From Kiritimatiellia bacterium (GTDB lineage Bacteria; Verrucomicrobiota; Kiritimatiellia; UBA8416; JABMPJ01): a DNA stretch of 64,000 nt. The notes below the pieces were generated by a model. The model saw nothing but the letters and a program-made list of their open reading frames with translations, had not been told where the DNA came from and made no database searches. The stretch spans positions 1 to 64,000 of the forward strand of contig JASLOA010000037.1 in NCBI GenBank assembly GCA_030745755.1. Direction: 5' to 3'. Position numbers and translations under genes: made by a program. Positions 1-8,742 of this stretch are shown here, piece by piece; within the stretch, counting starts at the first letter, position 1, and the number at the start of each line of letters is the position of its first letter.

Positions 1-302
1 GGTCTGCCCAAAATCGGTCGCCGCGGCCTGTTCGAGGGCCCTGCCCCATCAAAAGCGGCCCCTCATGCCCGCTCCGTGCCGCCGGGCCTGTCCGCCAGAT
101 GCCCGTCGTGCCAAATTGCTCCGGTTTGGGACAGGCTCTACATAGGCCCGCATCATACCTCCGTCATCCCGAGCGAAGCCGAGGGATCTCATACACAGGG
201 AACGACAGAGAATCCTCGACAAGCTCGGGATCACAGGGCCTTGTGCATTTCGCGAGAGTCATTGCCAGACAAGAGACTCGCAGACCCGTTGGCGACCCAC
301 AT
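1..302. other. left edge, no complete gene supported
   Basis: No complete gene can be supported here. On the minus strand an ATG at 47-49 is preceded by a GAGGGG purine run about nine bases upstream and reads MGQGPRTGRG and onward out of the window. That could be the first codons of a gene lying to the left, but 16 codons are too few to call. A plus-strand frame is open from the edge to about 330, but it runs straight through the hairpin repeat at 163-234 and shows no recognisable protein. Confidence 0.3.
163..234. repeat. hairpin repeat, copy A of the CATCCCGAGC family
   Basis: The left arm (163-190) begins GTCATCCCGAGCGAAGC. The right arm (208-234) is its imperfect inverse, with a loop of about 17 bases between. 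Related elements occur at 13786-13885 and 16927-17024. This copy is shorter and more diverged than those two. It sits just downstream of rlmB, so it could act as a transcript-end hairpin, although there is no T-run typical of an intrinsic terminator. Confidence 0.7.
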
Positions 303-1061
303 TCAGGTCTCACGCGACCGCGAGATCTCATAGAGCGCAACAGCGCCGGCAACGCCTGCATTTAAGGAGTTCACACGGCCATGCATTGGTATGCTGGCCA
401 GCGTCGTGCAGTTTTCTTTCACCAGCCGACGTAAACCTTTGCCCTCGCTCCCGACTACCAATGCGGTGGGACCGTTGACCTCGACGGAATCCAACGGAAC
501 GCTCTCCGGGCACGCTTCGAGACCAACAATCGTGGCGTCGAGCTCTTGCAGCTGTCTCTGACAATTCACCAGGTTTGCGACAATACAAACAGCCACATGC
601 TCGCTTGCCCCGGCTGATGCACGCACCACAGCCGGCGTCACGTGCGCTGCCCTATCTTTGGGTATCACCACGAGGTCGACTCCCATGGCGTCAGCTGAGC
701 GCAGAAGCGAGCCGAGGTTCTGAGGATCCTGGATCCGATCCAGAAAGAGGAATAGAGGATTATGCGACGCAGTGCTCGACAGGATTGCCTCGCTGGCGTC
801 ACGCCATTCAACGTATTGGTGACGTCCTGCCTCAAGCGCTACGCCCTGGTGGTTGCCGTGTGTGTCGGCCATCTGCTCGAGGCGATGCCGTTTTACGCGC
901 TGGACTGGAACGGACGATTCAGTGGCCAGGGCAGCGATCTCCTCGATATCGGGTGTTGTCTTTGCCGACGCGCCTATATAGAGGACTTTCACATGTCGCT
1001 TACCGGCGCGCAGCACTTCCCTTACAGGTTGCCGTCCATAGATGAAGTCACGATTGGCCAT
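303..1061 (-). CDS. rlmB: 23S rRNA (guanosine-2'-O-)-methyltransferase RlmB (TrmH/SpoU family)
   Basis: Predicted SPOUT-class methyltransferase that 2'-O-methylates a guanosine of 23S rRNA using S-adenosylmethionine. The 252-residue protein has the full family layout: an N-terminal L30e-like substrate-binding domain (starting FIYGRQPVREVL) and a C-terminal SpoU domain. The three SpoU motifs are visible: LDRIQDPQNLGSLLRSADA near residue 108, LVVGSEGKGLRRLV near 200, and SLNAGVAGAVALYEI at the end. The start has a GGAGA site. The gene begins four bases after the stop of the protease gene upstream, so the two are probably co-transcribed. RlmB and the related tRNA enzyme TrmH are hard to separate by eye, but the L30e-like extension favours RlmB. 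Confidence 0.92.
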   Translation of the reverse strand: MANRDFIYGRQPVREVLRAGKRHVKVLYIGASAKTTPDIEEIAALATESSVPVQRVKRHRLEQMADTHGNHQGVALEAGRHQYVEWRDASEAILSSTASHNPLFLFLDRIQDPQNLGSLLRSADAMGVDLVVIPKDRAAHVTPAVVRASAGASEHVAVCIVANLVNCQRQLQELDATIVGLEACPESVPLDSVEVNGPTALVVGSEGKGLRRLVKENCTTLASIPMHGRVNSLNAGVAGAVALYEISRSRET

Positions 1062-1064
1062 TCT

Positions 1065-2180
1065 TCATTCTCCAGGTGAGAACCGGGTGAAGGTGAGACG
1101 CTCATTTCCCGGCGTAATCTTTACTTGGAACCGGTCCAGGAAGCTCATTCCAAGCAGGCCGCTGATTTCTTCGGCAGGTGGGCGTTCAAGAACGACGCCA
1201 CGTACGTGACGTGCAGACATCCCGCCCACAGCAACACTGTCCAGCAACACGCCGAATCCATTCACCCGGTCTCCGTTCGCCAGGATCAACTCAACACCGT
1301 CTGTCTCGGTGTTCCACTCTAGCCCCACCTGTTTCGCAAAGGCCTCAGAGAGTGTTACAACGGCCGCCCCGGTATCAACAACAAAGCGTCCCTGTTCCTT
1401 GCCATTGATCGTTGCCTGTACGGTGTGTCCGTACCGGTCGTGATTCAGAGGCGCCGTGTTCGTGTGAAACTCGGTCGCCATGCGCCCGGTTTCAATGAGC
1501 AGGCGGTTCAGAAACACCCGCTCTTCGCTGTTGCCCCCCCCTCCCCCACTATGGAAGGCGACGACCTGGCTTCGCAGGGCGGCGAAGTCCTGCCGATAGG
1601 CGGCAACCACGTCTTGCCGGCCTCGCTTGAGCTCAGGCATCGCCTGGAGGGCTTCGCTCTTCGTGGTCACCTGGCTGCGCAAGCTGTTCATCAGTGCCAC
1701 GCGCTTGTTGTAGGCATGCACATCCTTCTGCGGGTCCATTCGCTGCAGTTCCTCGCCCGCCTGGACAAGCTCAGCATGCAGGCTGTCGCGCTCACGGCGG
1801 AGCTGTTTTTCGCGAACGGCGGAGGACTCGATGCCGCGGTGCGCTGATACGGCGGCCTTCCTGCGGTCGCGCAGAGCCCGCATTCGCTTTGCCAGATCGG
1901 CCATCCCGGGCGGAATATAGTCCTCGTGCAGGAAGTACTTCCGTTTCCACGATTCCTCAAGGGCGCGCGACTGGGCGGGAGTGGAGTAGCGGACCTCCTT
2001 TATGCGGCGGCGCGCAACCTGCATCTCGCCGCCTTCGACGCGGAGGGTTATGGCATCGCGACCTTCGGACACCACCAGGCCGTCAAGATGACGTCCATTG
2101 TTGAGGGTGACACGGTCAGCGCAGGCGATGCAGGCAATTCCCATGATGACGAGCAGGAGCCCGTGCCTGGCTACGCACAT
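1065..2180 (-). CDS. secreted retropepsin-like aspartic protease with coiled-coil region
   Basis: A 371-residue protein in three parts. It has a signal-like hydrophobic N-terminus (about residues 1-22), then a short beta-rich segment with the pattern LNNGRHLDGLVV. A charged helical stretch (about 80-215) is probably coiled coil. The C-terminal domain has the single-domain aspartic protease signature VVDTGAAVVTLSE near residue 267 and the late GLLGMSFLDRF segment of retropepsin-like proteins, which usually act as dimers. The substrate is unknown. A GAGGA site precedes the ATG. It lies between an outer-membrane barrel gene and rlmB on the same strand. Family assignment is firm; export is inferred from the N-terminus. 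Confidence 0.8.
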   Translation of the reverse strand: MCVARHGLLLVIMGIACIACADRVTLNNGRHLDGLVVSEGRDAITLRVEGGEMQVARRRIKEVRYSTPAQSRALEESWKRKYFLHEDYIPPGMADLAKRMRALRDRRKAAVSAHRGIESSAVREKQLRRERDSLHAELVQAGEELQRMDPQKDVHAYNKRVALMNSLRSQVTTKSEALQAMPELKRGRQDVVAAYRQDFAALRSQVVAFHSGGGGGNSEERVFLNRLLIETGRMATEFHTNTAPLNHDRYGHTVQATINGKEQGRFVVDTGAAVVTLSEAFAKQVGLEWNTETDGVELILANGDRVNGFGVLLDSVAVGGMSARHVRGVVLERPPAEEISGLLGMSFLDRFQVKITPGNERLTFTRFSPGE

Positions 2181-2206
2181 TGTCTGTCCTCAGGGTAGGC
2201 CTCGGC

Positions 2207-2731
2207 CTAGATCTGGATGCGAACAGCCGCACCCACCGTGATGGTGTCGACGCTCACGTGCTGATCGAGATTGTTGATGTTGTCCCAATCCATGAAGCGG
2301 TAGTTGGCATTGATGTCCACATGAATATGAGGCAGAACGGGAACATCAATTCCGGCACGCAAAGCATAAAAAGGATCCTCGATAAATTCTCCGTCGGAGA
2401 AGAAGACGCCGATCCCGATTCCGGCATAGAGCCATCCCCCTGCAATCGCGTATGCCTGTGGTGCGAATACCTGCTCGCTGGATCCATAGAAATTGTCAGG
2501 CAGCATTTCGAGCGCCGCCTCAAACTTGACAAGAGGAATCGGGCGGACCTGGTAGGTCACCAACCACGCGAAACCATCTGTATCCACGTTATCCAACTCG
2601 ATATCATCGGCCGAGAGCCAATAGTGTGCTCCCACTCCCAGGCGGTGCTTTGTCCTGGCGTTGGCCGTGGTGGCAACGGCAACCAGCAGAACCGTGATCA
2701 GCAGAACTGTACCCCAACGTCTCGTAGTCAT
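2207..2731 (-). CDS. small outer-membrane beta-barrel-like protein
   Basis: A 174-residue protein with a clear signal peptide (hydrophobic core VLLITVLLVAVATTANA, cleavage likely after ANA). The mature part alternates polar and hydrophobic residues and contains repeated glycine and aromatic positions, as in small outer-membrane barrels. It ends in VGAAVRIQI, although it lacks the usual terminal phenylalanine. It is the first gene of a leftward group with the protease and rlmB, 26 bases upstream of the protease start. The exact family and function are not recognised. Confidence 0.65.
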   Translation of the reverse strand: MTTRRWGTVLLITVLLVAVATTANARTKHRLGVGAHYWLSADDIELDNVDTDGFAWLVTYQVRPIPLVKFEAALEMLPDNFYGSSEQVFAPQAYAIAGGWLYAGIGIGVFFSDGEFIEDPFYALRAGIDVPVLPHIHVDINANYRFMDWDNINNLDQHVSVDTITVGAAVRIQI

Positions 2732-2862
2732 GAGTGACCCCTCTCTTATTGGTCGTTAAGTGGACGCAACTACTTGCTAGCCTTCCAGATGTGTGGGATG
2801 CTGTCAAATTCATTTGGCGGTCTGACGGACTGCCTCTGTGTGTGGTTCCTGACAGGCTGGTT

Positions 2863-4146
2863 ATGAATGGATACCTTGTCATCGTTGTGGGGGCGCTACT
2901 GCTTCGCTTCCTGGTCGATGTGATCGCGGAGCTGGCGAATCTCGGACATGTCCGCACGGATGTCCCGGCCGAATTCGAAGGGCTCTACGACGCCGAGCGA
3001 TATGCCACCTCACAGCGTTACCTGCGCGACACGACCCGGGCCGGACTGCTTCACGATGTGGTCACCACGATGTTCCAGCTTGGCGCTATTCTGCTGGGTG
3101 GATTCTGCCTGCTCGACGCCCTGGTGCGCATGCCCGGATGGGGCCCAATCCCTACCGGCCTTCTCTATGCAGGTGCACTGGCCCTCGTTTTTTCGGCCCT
3201 GGACCTACCGTTCTCGATTCGCCGCACATTTATCCTCGAGGCCCGCTACGGATTCAACCGCACTACCCCGCGCACGTTTGTGCTCGATATCCTGAAGGGG
3301 GTGGTCCTGTCTGTTGTGATAGGTGCGCCCCTGCTGGCGGCTGTCATCTGGTTCTTTGAACGCTTCCCCGGGGCATGGTGGATGGTCTGGGCGTTGCTGG
3401 TGGGCGTGCAAGTGGCGCTGGTCTACCTCGCCCCCCTGGTGATTATGCCCCTCTTCAACACCTTTACACCGTTGGGGGAAGGTGAGGTACGGCAAACCAT
3501 CCTCGAGTACGCCCGGGCACAGTCGTTCCCGAACGCCGGCATCTTTACCATGGATGGGTCGCGGCGTTCCTCGAAGTCGAATGCCTTCTTCACGGGATTC
3601 GGGCGATCGCGCCGCATTGTCTTATACGATACGTTCCTGGAGCGACACACTGCTGCTGAGATCCTGGCGGTCGTGGCCCACGAAATGGGGCACTATAAGA
3701 AGCGTCACATTCCGGCCGCCATGGTGCGCTCGGTAGTCGTCTCGGGCATCACCTGCTACTTGCTGGGGTGCTTCATCAACAACCCCGGCCTTTTTGCTGC
3801 CTTTGGCTTCCCTCCAGACCGCGTATCGGTTTATGCCAGCCTTGTCCTTTTCGGGTTTCTCTACACGCCTCTCGGGATGGTGCTGGGGATCGTCGAGCAT
3901 GCGATTTCGCGCCGACACGAATACGAGGCAGACGCGTTCACCGTGGACACCTGTGAAGAGCCGGGCGCTCTGAGTGATGCCTTGAAGAAACTGAGTGTCG
4001 ACAACCTCTCGAACCTGGCCCCGCACCCGCTGAAGGTCGCGGTAAGTTACTCGCACCCGCCGGTACTGTACCGGATTCGGGCGATCCAGGAACGCATCAT
4101 CAATCGCCCCACGCATCCTCAACGGCCTGCAGGTCAGGCGCGCTGA
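2863..4146 (+). CDS. M48 family zinc metallopeptidase (Ste24/CAAX prenyl protease 1-like)
   Basis: A 427-residue integral membrane protease. It starts with a hydrophobic helix (MNGYLVIVVGALLLRFLVDV) and has the Ste24 N-terminal region with several membrane helices. The zinc-binding HEMGH motif lies at residues 273-277, and a third ligand region HEYEADAF near 352. In eukaryotes this family trims CAAX proteins; in bacteria it is thought to serve membrane protein quality control. The frame is open from 2734, but the start at 2863 matches the usual family N-terminus. The upstream 130 bases are shared with the divergent barrel gene. The 3' end overlaps the convergent ACT-domain gene by 47 bases. 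Confidence 0.88.
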   Translation: MNGYLVIVVGALLLRFLVDVIAELANLGHVRTDVPAEFEGLYDAERYATSQRYLRDTTRAGLLHDVVTTMFQLGAILLGGFCLLDALVRMPGWGPIPTGLLYAGALALVFSALDLPFSIRRTFILEARYGFNRTTPRTFVLDILKGVVLSVVIGAPLLAAVIWFFERFPGAWWMVWALLVGVQVALVYLAPLVIMPLFNTFTPLGEGEVRQTILEYARAQSFPNAGIFTMDGSRRSSKSNAFFTGFGRSRRIVLYDTFLERHTAAEILAVVAHEMGHYKKRHIPAAMVRSVVVSGITCYLLGCFINNPGLFAAFGFPPDRVSVYASLVLFGFLYTPLGMVLGIVEHAISRRHEYEADAFTVDTCEEPGALSDALKKLSVDNLSNLAPHPLKVAVSYSHPPVLYRIRAIQERIINRPTHPQRPAGQAR

Positions 4147-4495
4147 TCACGATGTTGCACTGGTCGGCGGCGGAACTGCTCGAACAGGTGCCGTAGAGAT
4201 AGTCGATGTTGACGCCGGCCTTGGAGAGACGCGCCAGTCCGCGACTCAATGCTCCCGGTTCATTTCGCATGGTCAGGACAGCTACGTTCTCGGTTGAATA
4301 TGGGGTCGCCGTGGCCTTGAGGAGGGCATGCGTGGCATCCTCATCACCGGTGATAAGCTGCGCCAGCGCAGTATCTTCGCTGCCCGCAACGGAGAGTCCC
4401 TCAATGTTGATCTTTTTCTCGGCCAAGCGGCACGTCACGGCAAACAGCGCGCCGGGACGGTTCTCCATGTAGAGCGTGAACTGTGTCTTAAGCAT
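4100..4495 (-). CDS. tandem ACT-domain protein
   Basis: A 131-residue protein made of two ACT folds and no catalytic domain. The first begins QFTLYMENRPGALFAVTCRL and the second around AVLTMRNEPGALSRGLARL; both carry the N-R/E-P-G-A-L ligand-binding loop. Stand-alone ACT pairs bind amino acids and act as sensors, but the partner here is unknown. A GGGGAG site precedes the ATG. It lies 16 bases downstream of the TPR lipoprotein gene on the same strand and overlaps the convergent metallopeptidase gene at its 3' end. Confidence 0.85.
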   Translation of the reverse strand: MLKTQFTLYMENRPGALFAVTCRLAEKKINIEGLSVAGSEDTALAQLITGDEDATHALLKATATPYSTENVAVLTMRNEPGALSRGLARLSKAGVNIDYLYGTCSSSSAADQCNIVISAPDLQAVEDAWGD

Positions 4496-4511
4496 GGTCT
4501 CCCCTCCCCCC

Positions 4512-6083
4512 CTACATTACAGGCGCAGGCTCTGTCTTCGGGAGCTCCGCGATCTGTTTGTTGATATAGGCGGCCTCCTTACTGACCGGGTCTACGGCCT
4601 CCAGTGCCGCGGCGTAATAGTCACGTGCCTCGGCGTAAGCTTTGGCGGCCTCATCGGCGCGGCCCGCATTCCGGTAGATGTTGCCAATGCGCTGCGCGTT
4701 GAACCCGAGACTCATCTCCCTGCTGTGCTGGATGCCCGTACTGGGGTCATATTGCGGACCGGTCCACGTCTTCACGTGCTCCATGAAATTGCGGAACATG
4801 CGCACAGCATCATCCGTTCGCCCCTCCTGTATCGCCAGGTGGGCCGCAAGTTTATTGCGCGCCATGCTGGTCCACTCCGCGTCCTCGGCGCGGAAACCGG
4901 CATCCAGGACCTCCAGGGCCTTGGCATAATCGTCGCGCAGTACCGCGCCATCCATCAAGAGCGCTTGCAGGTTCTGGCGCTTGCTGTCAGTGGCATCCCC
5001 AGCCAGGGCTTCCACCAGGCCCATGACTGCGTCCCCGGATTCCCTGGATGCCTTGCCGAGTACGTCGTAGAAGACGCTGCTGACTTTTGAAGGGACTAGA
5101 TCGCCTCCTCCTTGGGCTACCATCCACTGCAGGCGTGTGACCACAGCGTCGAAGTCTCCGGCCTCCTTCGGTGCATCCACGTAGAGGGAGGAAGCCGCGG
5201 TACGTGTCGATTCCGCTTCCGGCATACTCGACAGTACGTACTCACAGAGCTGATCGACCACGTCGGTCCGGGTTGCCGCCTTGGCGTAGCCGGACACGGT
5301 GCGCAACGTCCGACGAACAGCGCTGTCCTGTAAGCCCGGGGCCCGTTCTCTAAACAGAACGACCACAGAATCCCACTGTCCCTGTGCGGCTGCCAGTATG
5401 ATCTCCATTCCATTCACAAAGTTCAGTGCCGCCGCATCCCCGGTTGCGGCCAGGGCGTCGAGTGTACTTCTCACGGCCGCGAATGATCTCTTGCCAATCA
5501 GGTCGTCGAGCGGACGTGCCAGAATACGGACGGCACCACTGCCGCCGAACCGGGTCAAGCTCTCGGTGGTCAGCGCCTCCAGCGTCTCGACCCTATCCGC
5601 CTGAACATGGGCGTCAACCAGGTAGGTGTAAGCGCTCTCAAGCACGTTGGATGGTAGGCTGGACCGAACCATCTTCTCGCTCCACGCCAGATAGGCGGCG
5701 GGGTCTTCCTGCCGCTTCAAGTAGCTGGGAATCATGCCAAACACCTGTGGCACGGTGTCCGGGCTGGCGTCGAGTAAGGCCAGGAATTTGCTCTGCGCAT
5801 CTTCTACTCGATCTTCAAGCAGGAGCAACTCGATCAAAGATCGGAATATCGTAGGCTGATCCCCCACAAACCGCGGGTCGGCGAGGGCCTTGGTCAGCAG
5901 CTCAACAGCCGCATCCGTGTCACCTTCGCGGTAGTGCGCGCGCACCTCATCCAACAGCGCATCGAAGGCAGATCTTTCATCCATACCAGCCGCTGCATCC
6001 CCGTCCCCTTGCGGGGCATCCTTCGGTTTACCACACCCAACTACCAGCGAAATCAAAGCAAGCAACAGTATCCATCTTTTCAT
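4512..6083 (-). CDS. TPR-rich lipoprotein
   Basis: A 523-residue protein starting MKRWILLLALISLVVGCGKP, a lipoprotein signal with the cysteine of LVVGC as lipidation site. The rest is alanine-rich helical sequence in paired-helix units, consistent with tetratricopeptide repeats; the C-terminal units (for example GRADEAAKAYAEARDYYAAAL) are clearest. The start at 6083 was chosen over the ATG at 6110 because GGAGAG lies four bases upstream and it puts the signal peptide at the N-terminus. The role is probably protein-protein interaction at a membrane; no enzyme domain was seen. It is likely in an operon with the ACT gene. Confidence 0.75.
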   Translation of the reverse strand: MKRWILLLALISLVVGCGKPKDAPQGDGDAAAGMDERSAFDALLDEVRAHYREGDTDAAVELLTKALADPRFVGDQPTIFRSLIELLLLEDRVEDAQSKFLALLDASPDTVPQVFGMIPSYLKRQEDPAAYLAWSEKMVRSSLPSNVLESAYTYLVDAHVQADRVETLEALTTESLTRFGGSGAVRILARPLDDLIGKRSFAAVRSTLDALAATGDAAALNFVNGMEIILAAAQGQWDSVVVLFRERAPGLQDSAVRRTLRTVSGYAKAATRTDVVDQLCEYVLSSMPEAESTRTAASSLYVDAPKEAGDFDAVVTRLQWMVAQGGGDLVPSKVSSVFYDVLGKASRESGDAVMGLVEALAGDATDSKRQNLQALLMDGAVLRDDYAKALEVLDAGFRAEDAEWTSMARNKLAAHLAIQEGRTDDAVRMFRNFMEHVKTWTGPQYDPSTGIQHSREMSLGFNAQRIGNIYRNAGRADEAAKAYAEARDYYAAALEAVDPVSKEAAYINKQIAELPKTEPAPVM

Positions 6084-6244
6084 TCGTCTCTCCAACATCA
6101 TGGCAAACATTCATGACGGTTCCTTTCGAGGGTACGCCAGGCCTCCTTCAACGGCAAGCCCTTTTGCCCCCATGTCTTCCCCGTTCGAGCGGGGGCAGGC
6201 CAGGTGAGTGGCCGTCAGGCCGCATGCAGTAATCGACCTGTACA

Positions 6245-6263
6245 AAGCAGGCTGAGCCTGCTT
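6245..6263. repeat. short hairpin upstream of the ABC importer
   Basis: AAGCAGGC, a TGA loop, then GCCTGCTT: a perfect 8-bp stem 32 bases before the start of the binding-protein gene. No T-run follows. It could be an operator, a leader hairpin or chance; nothing in the sequence decides. Confidence 0.3.
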
Positions 6264-6294
6264 CTATGTCATGCAGAAAAGGAGTGGTGTCAGG

Positions 6295-7626
6295 ATGCGC
6301 GGAATTGCCGGGGCTGTCTTCGTTATGATTGCGGCGCTGCCCTATGTCTTCATGCTTCTCCCCAATTCAACACGCCCTCCCCCTGCAACGGCCGCGATTA
6401 CCGAGAGTCTGTCCATTATTTCACCGCACCGTCGCGAGGTGCGCCAGGAGTACACTCGCGGGTTCAGCGAATGGATGGCGCGTGAACAGGGACGCTTTGT
6501 TCGGATTCAATGGATCGACGTGGGCGGTACGTCTAAGATCATGAAGGATCTGGAGTCGCGTTACGCGGCGACACCGCACAGCGCGGGCATTGATCTCATG
6601 TTCGGCGGCGGAGTGGACCCGTTTCTGCGTGGTGCGGCCTTTGGCTGGCTGGCACCCGTGGACGTTCCGCCTGACGTGCTCGCGGGGATTCCTCCTGCCT
6701 GTGCCGGCACGCCGGTCTATGCTTCCAGCCGGGAGTGGTATGGGGTCGCGCTCAGTGGATTTGGCATCCTCTGCAACAATCGCCTGCTGGATCAACTGGG
6801 GCTACCGATCCCGCGCGAGTGGAAAGACCTGGCTGAGCCGGTCTATGCCTCATGGCTGGGATCCGGGGATCCGCGCACCAGCGGATCGGTACACATGTGC
6901 TACGAGATTGTGCTGCAAGCCTATGGATTTGAGGAAGGCTGGCGCCTGCTGACACGCGTTGCAGCCAACGTACGGCGCTTTGGTGAGGGTGGCGGGGCGG
7001 TCCCGCGTGAGGTGGCCGCCGGCGAAGTGGCGGCCGGGATGGTGATCGATCAGTACGCCCGTACCGTCATAGACGCCATCGGCGACGACCTCTCTTTTGT
7101 GCTGCCGCGCGGCGTCACCCTGATCGGAGCCGATTCCATCGCGATGCTGAAAGGGGCGCCCTCCCCCGAGCTGGCGGCCCTCTTTATATCCTACTGCCTC
7201 TCGGATGAGGGGCAGGCGCTGCTCTACCAACCTGCCGGGCGAAACGGTCAGAGGCAGGCGCTGCACCGCCTGCCGGTGCAGGCGCACCTCTACGATAGCG
7301 ATCCCGCGGCCCCCGAGATTCGTCCCTATGCTCTGGATCCCGGCTTCATCTACGACACGGACGCGGCCGGCCGGCGCTGGCGCATTATCAACGACCTGGT
7401 CGGAGTATGGCTGATTGATGCCCATACCGAACTGACTGCAGCATGGCAGACCGTACGATCAGACGGCCTGCCCCAGGACTCAGTGGCGGCCTTGACCTCG
7501 CCGCCCGTGACGGCATCCGAGCTGGACGACATTGCGACCCGCTGGGATGACGCGCGTTTACGATTGGCCACCATGACCGACTGGGCGCATGCCGCCCAGA
7601 AGCGCTACACCGAGTTGAGCCGATGA
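6295..7626 (+). CDS. ABC transporter periplasmic substrate-binding protein (iron-type family)
   Basis: A 443-residue solute-binding protein. It starts with a signal-anchor segment (MRGIAGAVFVMIAALPYVFM). The mature part has the family layout: SIISPHRREVRQEYTRGFSEW early, a conserved GFGILCNNRLLDQLGLPIP hinge region near residue 155, and an aromatic-rich C-terminus. It heads a three-gene importer with the ATPase and fused permease. Such cassettes most often move ferric iron, thiamine, polyamines or phosphonates; the substrate cannot be decided here. The ATG at 6295 was chosen because AGGAG lies ten bases upstream. Confidence 0.82.
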   Translation: MRGIAGAVFVMIAALPYVFMLLPNSTRPPPATAAITESLSIISPHRREVRQEYTRGFSEWMAREQGRFVRIQWIDVGGTSKIMKDLESRYAATPHSAGIDLMFGGGVDPFLRGAAFGWLAPVDVPPDVLAGIPPACAGTPVYASSREWYGVALSGFGILCNNRLLDQLGLPIPREWKDLAEPVYASWLGSGDPRTSGSVHMCYEIVLQAYGFEEGWRLLTRVAANVRRFGEGGGAVPREVAAGEVAAGMVIDQYARTVIDAIGDDLSFVLPRGVTLIGADSIAMLKGAPSPELAALFISYCLSDEGQALLYQPAGRNGQRQALHRLPVQAHLYDSDPAAPEIRPYALDPGFIYDTDAAGRRWRIINDLVGVWLIDAHTELTAAWQTVRSDGLPQDSVAALTSPPVTASELDDIATRWDDARLRLATMTDWAHAAQKRYTELSR

Positions 7627-7647
7627 ACCGTAAGAAAGAGATAAACC

Positions 7648-8742
7648 ATGCCTGAACCCGCCATTCGTGTAGAGAAGGTCACCAAGCGTTTCGGCGACGT
7701 GACAGCACTTGATAACGTCTCGTTCTCTGTGGATCCCGGTGAGCTGTTCTTTCTGCTTGGTCCGTCTGGTTGCGGCAAGACCACCATGTTGCGCATACTG
7801 GCAGGACTCGAGACGCCTGACAGCGGCACGATCACCTTCGATGGCGAGGATGTGGCGACGCGATCCCCCTACCAAAGGGGCGCCCCGATGGTGTTTCAGA
7901 ACTACGCCCTGTGGCCCCACCTGAACGTGCGCGACAACGTGGGGTTCGGGCTCGTAGAACGCGGGATTCCGCGCCGCGAAATCCACGTGCGTGTGGACGA
8001 CATCCTGGGGCGCGTCGGGTTGGACGGCTACAGCCAGCGCCTGCCCGGTCAGCTCTCAGGTGGTCAACAGCAACGCGTCGTGCTGGCGCGGGCGCTGGTG
8101 GTCAATCCCTCGATTGTTCTACTGGACGAACCACTATCCAATTTGGACGCCAAGTTAAGGGGCGATATGCGCACCGAGATCGGGCGCCTTCACGAGGAAA
8201 CCGACATTGCATTCGTGTATGTTACGCACGACCAGGTTGAAGCGCTTTCTCTGGCGGACCGCATGGTGGTGATTGACAAGGGTAGACTCACGGGAGTCGG
8301 CAATCCCTCCGATCTCTATCACCGGCCGCCCAATCGCTTCTGTGCAGACTTTCTCGGGCGAGCCAACCTCCTGCCCGCAACGGTCAGTGCCGTCGAGGGA
8401 GCGTCCATCAGGATTGAGACCCCATTCGGCGAATGGAACGCGTGTTCCGCACCGGGTCTGACCTGGGAGGCCGGTGAATCGGTGCTCTGCATGATTCGCC
8501 CCGAGAGCGTCACACCTGGTGACGCGGATGGTGACGGCAACGGCTTCAACGCACGGGTCGAAACGGTTCAATTGGCGGGCGCCACGCTGGAAATCGCTCT
8601 CAGCGATGGCGATACCCGCTGCCATGCAACGGTCTTGAGTCGGTACGCGGCGCCTATCACGGCAGGGCAGAGCTGCAGGTGGCACGTGCTGCCCGAGAAT
8701 ACGGTCGTTATCAAACAGTCAGAGGACGAGACAGGCTTATGA
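7648..8742 (+). CDS. ABC transporter ATP-binding protein (Fe3+/polyamine type, with TOBE domain)
   Basis: A 364-residue ATPase that powers the importer. Walker A is GPSGCGKTT (about residue 38), the Q-loop is VFQNYALWPHL, the signature is LSGGQQQRVVLARAL, Walker B is IVLLDEPLSNLD, and the H-loop is YVTHDQVEA. After residue 240 a C-terminal regulatory TOBE-type domain follows (starting FLGRANLLPATV). The stop overlaps the permease start as ATGA at 8739-8742, so the two are translationally coupled. Confidence 0.93.
   Translation: MPEPAIRVEKVTKRFGDVTALDNVSFSVDPGELFFLLGPSGCGKTTMLRILAGLETPDSGTITFDGEDVATRSPYQRGAPMVFQNYALWPHLNVRDNVGFGLVERGIPRREIHVRVDDILGRVGLDGYSQRLPGQLSGGQQQRVVLARALVVNPSIVLLDEPLSNLDAKLRGDMRTEIGRLHEETDIAFVYVTHDQVEALSLADRMVVIDKGRLTGVGNPSDLYHRPPNRFCADFLGRANLLPATVSAVEGASIRIETPFGEWNACSAPGLTWEAGESVLCMIRPESVTPGDADGDGNGFNARVETVQLAGATLEIALSDGDTRCHATVLSRYAAPITAGQSCRWHVLPENTVVIKQSEDETGL

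Noticed and set aside
1-330. Open plus-strand frame through the left edge
   Set aside because: It runs through the hairpin repeat and has no recognisable protein features or ribosome site; openness in GC-rich DNA is expected.
2732-2862. Divergent promoters between the barrel gene and the M48 protease gene
   Set aside because: A TTGACA occurs on the minus strand but the hexamer 17 bp downstream is AAGGCT; too weak to call.
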